This document shows positions 60,140 to 64,000 of a stretch of 64,000 nt of DNA, piece by piece. The first letter of the stretch is position 1. Each line of letters begins with the position of its first letter. A program made the position numbers and the translations under genes. Source of the DNA: Myxococcales bacterium. GTDB taxonomy: Bacteria; Myxococcota_A; Polyangia; Polyangiales; Polyangiaceae. The stretch is taken from contig JADJKB010000021.1 in assembly GCA_016706225.1 (NCBI GenBank), forward strand, positions 124,001 to 188,000, read 5' to 3'. The notes under the pieces were generated by a model. It was not told where the DNA came from. It searched no databases and worked only from the letters and a program-made list of their open reading frames with translations.

Positions 60140-61398
60140 CCAGGTCGGACGAAGATCGCCTGACGGAGCGCCCCGCCGCGGTGGTCTCGGATCTGCGGGA
60201 GCTCGCCCCGACTCCCTCCGGGGTCCAGCGCCCAATCGACAACGCCGTGCTCGAGCGCCTGTTCGACCTCGCCGTGGCTCTGCCCGTCGAAGAGGGTTCC
60301 CATGCGGTCGTCCGGGTGTATCTCGATCGACTCTCGGAGCTCTTGCCAACCATCGCGCTCGGGGTCTGCCTGGTCGATCCCAGCGCCGGCGGGCGGCTGG
60401 TCGACCTGCGGCTGCCGGAAGGGGTCGACGCTGGCACCGAGCACGACCCCAGCCGTTTGTTCCCCGCGCTGCTCCGTGAGCAGATCGTGCGCCTCGGCGA
60501 ATCGCTGACTGGCTCGACCTTCCATCTGGGCTCGGACGAAGCATCAGGCATCCCCGAGGCCGCGCGAGGGATCCTCACCCGGGCCGTCCCGCTGCTCGAG
60601 CAGGCCCTGGTCCGCGCACGCAGCGTCGACCGCACCCAGACCGCGGGCAGCGCGATCGACAAGCTTCAGGCACAGCTCATCCAGAACGAGAAGCTCGCCT
60701 CACTCGGTCAGATCGTGGCGGGTGTCGTGCACGAGCTGAACAACCCCCTCACCTCCATCGTCGCCTACGCCGACTTCCTCAAGCGCAGGCTGGAGACCCG
60801 GGGTGAGACCGACGACGTCGAGCGGGCCCAGCGCATTGCCGAGGCTGCTCACCGCATCCTGCGCTTCTCGCGCGATCTCGTGGCCTACGCGCGACCTTCC
60901 GGCGACACAGCCAGCGCTGTCCTCCTGCCTCACGTGATCGACAAGGCGCTCGTGTTCTGTGAACACGAGCTCGAAAAATCGGGCGTGCGGGTCGAGCGTC
61001 GCTGGCACGTGGAGGGCCCCTTGGTCATGGGGATCAGCGGGCAGCTCACCCAGATCTTCGTCAATCTGTTCACAAATGCCGCCCACGCAATGAGTGATGG
61101 CGGAGGCACGCTGACCATCACGACGTCGGTCGGGCTGAGCGCCGACAGAGTCTCGATCACCGTCGACGACGACGGAGCTGGCATCGACCCCGAGCACGTC
61201 GATCAGGTCTTCGAGCCGTTCTTCACGACCAAGACCGAAGGACGAGGCACCGGGCTCGGGCTGTCCATCGTGAGGGACATCGTCAACGCGCACGGGGGCA
61301 GCGTGCGCGTGACGAGCATCCTCGGCCAAGGCACCGCATTCTTGCTGGAGCTTCCCGCCGCCGTCCGCCGCGCATCGACGCGTCCACCGGGCCTGTGA
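60136..61398 (+). CDS. Cytosolic sensor histidine kinase
   Basis: 420 residues, ATG overlapping the previous stop. Residues ~30-165 are a GAF-like input part (RVYLDRLSELLPTIALGVCL). HisKA with phospho-His in VVHELNNPLTSIVAYADFL (~198). HATPase ~260-410 with IFVNLFTNAAHAMSD (N box), VDDDGAGIDPEHVDQVFEPFF (G1/F) and GTGLGLSIVRDIVN (G2). No transmembrane segment. Its HisKA is similar to that of the preceding protein (HELN-PLTS), in line with a mixed dimer. No response regulator gene follows; the receiver is on the first gene. Confidence 0.96.
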   Translation: MTRSDEDRLTERPAAVVSDLRELAPTPSGVQRPIDNAVLERLFDLAVALPVEEGSHAVVRVYLDRLSELLPTIALGVCLVDPSAGGRLVDLRLPEGVDAGTEHDPSRLFPALLREQIVRLGESLTGSTFHLGSDEASGIPEAARGILTRAVPLLEQALVRARSVDRTQTAGSAIDKLQAQLIQNEKLASLGQIVAGVVHELNNPLTSIVAYADFLKRRLETRGETDDVERAQRIAEAAHRILRFSRDLVAYARPSGDTASAVLLPHVIDKALVFCEHELEKSGVRVERRWHVEGPLVMGISGQLTQIFVNLFTNAAHAMSDGGGTLTITTSVGLSADRVSITVDDDGAGIDPEHVDQVFEPFFTTKTEGRGTGLGLSIVRDIVNAHGGSVRVTSILGQGTAFLLELPAAVRRASTRPPGL

Positions 61399-61414
61399 GG
61401 CGCCAGCCTGGAGG

Positions 61415-61944
61415 CTACCTCACGACGCGGATCACGAGCACGAGGATCCCGCCCTTGTAGCTTTGACCGGCCACGATGAACGCCTGACCGACCTTCGCCT
61501 TCACTTCGAGCAAGGGCAAGAACGTCTTGCCGCCGGGCTGGTTGATGCTGGCGCTGATTCTGAGGTGCTCCTTGTCCGCCAGCACCTCGAGCAGCTTGGT
61601 CTTCAGAACCCTGCCGTTCGGCAGGCTCATCGTCTTGTCCTCTTTGGAGAGAGGCAGACGCGTCTTCGATAGCAGCTGGTAGCTGTCGTACGAGGAGAAG
61701 GGCGGCTTGCGCAGCTCACCCATGCTGCCGATCCGAGCGTCGATGCCCTTCCCCGAGTTGGTGGCGTGCAGCACCATCACCTCGGTACCAAACTCCGCCT
61801 CGGCGGGTTTCTTCCCGTCCTTGGCCTTGGGATCCTTCGGCTTGGCCGGCGGCGCCTTGCCGCCTTGCCGCCTTTGTCGTCAGCCACGGCGGGCAGCGAA
61901 AACGAAAGCAAGGCCGAGACGAGTAGCAGGCGCGCAGCTCTCAT
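61415..61944 (-). pseudogene. Secreted protein gene with one-base frameshift
   Basis: ATG at 61944, overlapping the upstream anti-sigma stop (ATGA), opens a signal peptide MRAARLLLVSALLSFSL ending PAVA, then DDKGGK. Near 61863 the frame breaks: the signal frame runs into Arg-rich nonsense and stops after ~55 codons, while the other frame continues GKAPPAKPKDPKAKDGKK and on to the stop at 61415 (EVMVLHATNSGKGIDARIG ... GILVLVIRVVR). One extra G in the GGCGGCAAGG stretch would join them into ~176 residues with a KGGKGGK linker. Either a sequencing error in a G-rich repeat or a real mutation. Mature domain unknown, beta-rich. Confidence 0.75.
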
Positions 61945-62567
61945 AGCGGCTCCATCCTAGCTCCCGCTGGGTCATCGACCAACCAAACGACCGGCGTTGT
62001 CTCTTCACCCGCAGGGACCATGAAGATGGACCCGGGCTGGTTGCCGAAATCGACCGCCTCGATGGACGCAGCCGGGGCTGAATCTTCTTCCACGAGCTCC
62101 GGTGCGGGGTCGCCGGCTGGCGTTGCACTCGCGGGCTCCGGAACGGGCAGCGACGGCGGCGTGACGGCGAGCGGTGCCGGCGCGGTCGGTGAGCTCGTCG
62201 GAGTGTTCATCCAGATCAACAGAGCAGCGGCCGCAGCGAGTGCTAGACCCCCGACCAACACCCAAGCGCTGGGAGCACGACGTTGACGCTTGCTGCCCGG
62301 CTGACTCGCCGCGACTTCGACCCGAGGCAGGGCAACCACGTTCGTACTCGGCGCCGGCTCGGCGTCGACCGCGGCCATCACCGCGTCAGTCAGGCTCTCG
62401 AAGTCGTCGGTGCGGGAGGCACTGAGCGCTCGAACCACGTCGCCGAGCTGCTCGATTCCACTCGCGACACGGCGCTCGTCGTCGCTCAGGCTCGCCTCGA
62501 GCTCTGCCGCCTCCGCTTCGGACAGCTCTCCGTCGTGGAGCTGCATCAGTTCCATGTGGCGCTTCAT
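61941..62567 (-). CDS. Anti-sigma factor, single membrane helix
   Basis: 208 residues. Starts with ATG overlapping the sigma-factor stop (ATGA). Residues 1-65 form a small acidic helical domain (MQLHDGELSEAEAAELEASL) of the type that binds an ECF sigma factor; no zinc His-Cys-Cys motif is seen. Transmembrane helix at 101-120; the rest, rich in Ala, Pro and Ser, would be periplasmic. Retains the sigma factor at the membrane until a signal releases it. Ends coupled to the frameshifted secreted-protein gene. Confidence 0.85.
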   Translation of the reverse strand: MKRHMELMQLHDGELSEAEAAELEASLSDDERRVASGIEQLGDVVRALSASRTDDFESLTDAVMAAVDAEPAPSTNVVALPRVEVAASQPGSKRQRRAPSAWVLVGGLALAAAAALLIWMNTPTSSPTAPAPLAVTPPSLPVPEPASATPAGDPAPELVEEDSAPAASIEAVDFGNQPGSIFMVPAGEETTPVVWLVDDPAGARMEPL

Positions 62568-63379
62568 GCATCCTCCACGACGCGCGGATGCGCGCCGATC
62601 TGCTCTTCGTAACAGTCGACGAGCGCCCGCTGGAGCTTCTGCCGCGCGTGAAACAAACGACTCATGATGGTGCCCTTGGACACGCCCATGGCCTGCGCCA
62701 TCTCTTCATAGCTCATGCCCTCGACCTCACGCATGACGATGACGCCACGATGGTAGGGAGGGAGTGCGTCGAGCGCGGTCTGGATGCGCGCGCGGATTTC
62801 TCCGCGGCGCACGACGTCCGCCGGATCGGCGCCGTCGATGCGCGCGAGCAGCGGGATGTCCAGCTCGTCCTTGATTTCGCGAGTCTCGTCCAGCTCCTGT
62901 TCGCGTCGCGAAGGCTTGCGCATGAGGTCGATGGCGAGATTCGTGACGATTCGATAGAGCCAGGTGAAGAAGCTCGACCCACCCTGAAACGAGTCGATTC
63001 CGCGAAAGACCCGCAGGAAGGCCTCCTGGACCACCTCGCGAGCGTCGTTTTCGTCGCGCACCAAGGCGAGGGCGATGGCAAAAGCCCGACGTTGGTGGCG
63101 GTCCACCAGCTTTCGAAAGGCTTGTTTGTCACCCGCTCGGGCGCGCTCGATGAGGGCACGGTCTTCCTCGGCTTCTGCCTGTCTAACCAAACGGTTGGAC
63201 GCCGCGCGCGCAGTGCTATTCACGCCAACCCTGACAGCAGGATCATCCCCCTTGGGGAGCACGCTTGCGGTCGAGCGCTCGGCACCGTTGCCCTTCACCG
63301 TGGCTGAACGCGGCCCCGACGTGGGGCTTACGTCCCGAGTCGGGCCAGCCACGGATTGGGGCCTGGTGCCTTCAGCCAT
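62564..63379 (-). CDS. ECF RNA polymerase sigma factor (RpoE-like)
   Basis: 271 residues from ATG at 63379 (GTG at 63382 is in frame). An Arg/Ser/Pro-rich N-terminal ~65 residues is unusual for ECF factors of ~190. Region 2 ~75-150: FRKLVDRHQRRAFAIALALV, ENDAREVVQEAFLRVFRGID, SFFTWLYRIVTNLAIDLMRK. Region 4 ~205-260: LDALPPYHRGVIVMREVEG and YEEMAQAMGVSKGTIMSRL. It starts 55 bp after the HtrA gene and is coupled to the anti-sigma gene. HtrA, sigma and anti-sigma together resemble an envelope-stress control unit. Confidence 0.95.
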   Translation of the reverse strand: MAEGTRPQSVAGPTRDVSPTSGPRSATVKGNGAERSTASVLPKGDDPAVRVGVNSTARAASNRLVRQAEAEEDRALIERARAGDKQAFRKLVDRHQRRAFAIALALVRDENDAREVVQEAFLRVFRGIDSFQGGSSFFTWLYRIVTNLAIDLMRKPSRREQELDETREIKDELDIPLLARIDGADPADVVRRGEIRARIQTALDALPPYHRGVIVMREVEGMSYEEMAQAMGVSKGTIMSRLFHARQKLQRALVDCYEEQIGAHPRVVEDA

Positions 63380-63433
63380 CACGGTTCACTCTACGCCCCC
63401 TGCAAGTCGGGTGCCCCCGGCCGAGGAGCCGAC

Positions 63434-64000
63434 TCACGGGTGACCAGGGGGTAATCCGAAGGGGGGGTCCTCCGGAGGCTCCTCTCGCGAATCATCCTGA
63501 TCCGGCAGCTCACCCAGGCTCATCTTGAGGTCGAAGGTGCGCTTTCCTCGGGTCACGCGCAGGGTGACGGTCTTTCCAACCCCAGCCAGGCTCGCGGCCC
63601 AGCGCAGCTTCTCCGGACTGGGCACGGCGTCCCCTTCGAAGGCGGTGATGACGTCGTCGGCCTGCACCCCGGCCTTGTCGGCGGGGCCACCCGGTAGAAC
63701 GGAGCGAACCAGCGCACCGGAGGCGTCCGGCAACCCGAGACGGGTGGCATCCTCGTCGATCAGCGAAGACACGACGATGCCGATGGCGCTGCGGGTGATC
63801 TTGCCGTCCTTGATCAGGCGCGGCAAGAGCTCCTTGACCATGTTGATCGGAATCGCGAAGCCGATGCTGTTGGCGTTGGCGCGAATCGCGGTGTTGATTC
63901 CGACCACGCGCCCCGCCATATCGAGCAACGGTCCGCCGCTGTTGCCTGGGTTGATGCTGGCGTCGGTCTGGATGAAGTTGTAATAACCGCTGCCGTCGCC
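63434..64000 (-). CDS. HtrA/DegP-type serine protease (partial; N-terminus outside window)
   Basis: C-terminal ~188 residues; the gene continues past the right edge. Catalytic serine in NPGNSGGPL, preceded by GYYNFIQTDASI, then GFAIPINMVKELLPRLI and a PDZ domain (GALVRSVLPGGPADKAGV, DVITAFEGDAVPSPEKL). The tail is Asp/Glu/Pro-rich. Periplasmic protease and chaperone by family. It is upstream of, and on the same strand as, the ECF sigma gene (gap ~54 bp). Confidence 0.94.
   Translation of the reverse strand, partial: GDGSGYYNFIQTDASINPGNSGGPLLDMAGRVVGINTAIRANANSIGFAIPINMVKELLPRLIKDGKITRSAIGIVVSSLIDEDATRLGLPDASGALVRSVLPGGPADKAGVQADDVITAFEGDAVPSPEKLRWAASLAGVGKTVTLRVTRGKRTFDLKMSLGELPDQDDSREEPPEDPPFGLPPGHP

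Noticed and set aside
58121..61398. One hybrid histidine kinase split by a frameshift
   Set aside because: The second gene has its own input domain and its own HisKA, so simple joining would duplicate the HisKA; overlap ATGA is typical of coupled genes.

Overview
The window looks like chromosomal DNA of a myxobacterium-like bacterium (Myxococcota, probably Polyangia). Evidence: very high GC with strong GC3 bias, long spurious antisense ORFs, many lipoproteins with Gly/Ser/Cys-rich linkers, tandem Cys-rich repeat proteins, thrombospondin-type-3/OmpA proteins, a Ser/Thr protein kinase, an FHA-GAF-sigma54 activator, and two families I associate with myxobacteria (AgmX/PglI C-terminal domain; MXAN_5187 C-terminal domain). 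I see no prophage, transposase, CRISPR array or rRNA. The assignment to organism is inference from gene content.

Layout. 1-6.2 kb (+): end of an OmpA-like protein, a modular outer-membrane protein, an acyl-CoA synthetase and a membrane-anchored metallophosphoesterase. 6.2-14.4 kb (-): a long same-strand run: a cupredoxin-like secreted protein, a membrane sensor and a FadL-like barrel with overlapping start/stop codons, then RlmM-like methyltransferase, AgmX/PglI protein, thioredoxin reductase, family-4 uracil-DNA glycosylase and a DUF2085 membrane protein. 14.43-14.88 kb is not empty: on the minus strand it holds a 6S RNA candidate complete with sigma70-type promoter, closing stem and intrinsic terminator. 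14.9-21.5 kb (+): an orphan PglZ-like protein, a four-copy inverted repeat, alpha/beta hydrolase, TPP enzyme, lipoprotein, and an RRM protein behind a structured leader. 21.6-28.6 kb (-): cystathionine beta-synthase type enzyme, lipoprotein HtrA protease and FHA-GAF-sigma54 activator (coupled), a PGYGQQ-repeat membrane protein, and gpsA. 28.7-34.6 kb (+): lipoprotein, LepB signal peptidase, SH3 lipoprotein, and the tdh-kbl threonine-degradation pair. 34.7-41.4 kb: small membrane proteins and beta-propeller lipoprotein (-), sugar kinase, lipoprotein phosphoesterase, tandem PilZ protein and a condensation-like acyltransferase (+).

41.4-53.4 kb carries the selenocysteine decoding machinery: selC (tRNA-Sec, UCA anticodon), selB divergent from it, and selA about 8.5 kb away; a Ser/Thr kinase, a fused alpha-beta 2-oxoacid dehydrogenase E1, an HCCA isomerase-like protein, a WS/DGAT acyltransferase and a Cys-rich repeat protein lie in between. 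selD is not in the window. 53.5-57.6 kb: SGNH hydrolase, small secreted protein, and a coupled pair of M16 peptidases of which only the first keeps the zinc motif. 58.1-61.4 kb: a coupled pair of signalling proteins in which the first ends after its HisKA domain and the second is a complete histidine kinase. 61.4-64.0 kb (-): HtrA (partial), ECF sigma factor, anti-sigma factor and a secreted protein, all tightly spaced, resembling an envelope-stress unit; the last gene carries a one-base frameshift.

Start codons were moved inward wherever the longest frame ran through a neighbouring gene; those choices rest on overlap, signal peptides and ribosome binding sites and are explained per entry.
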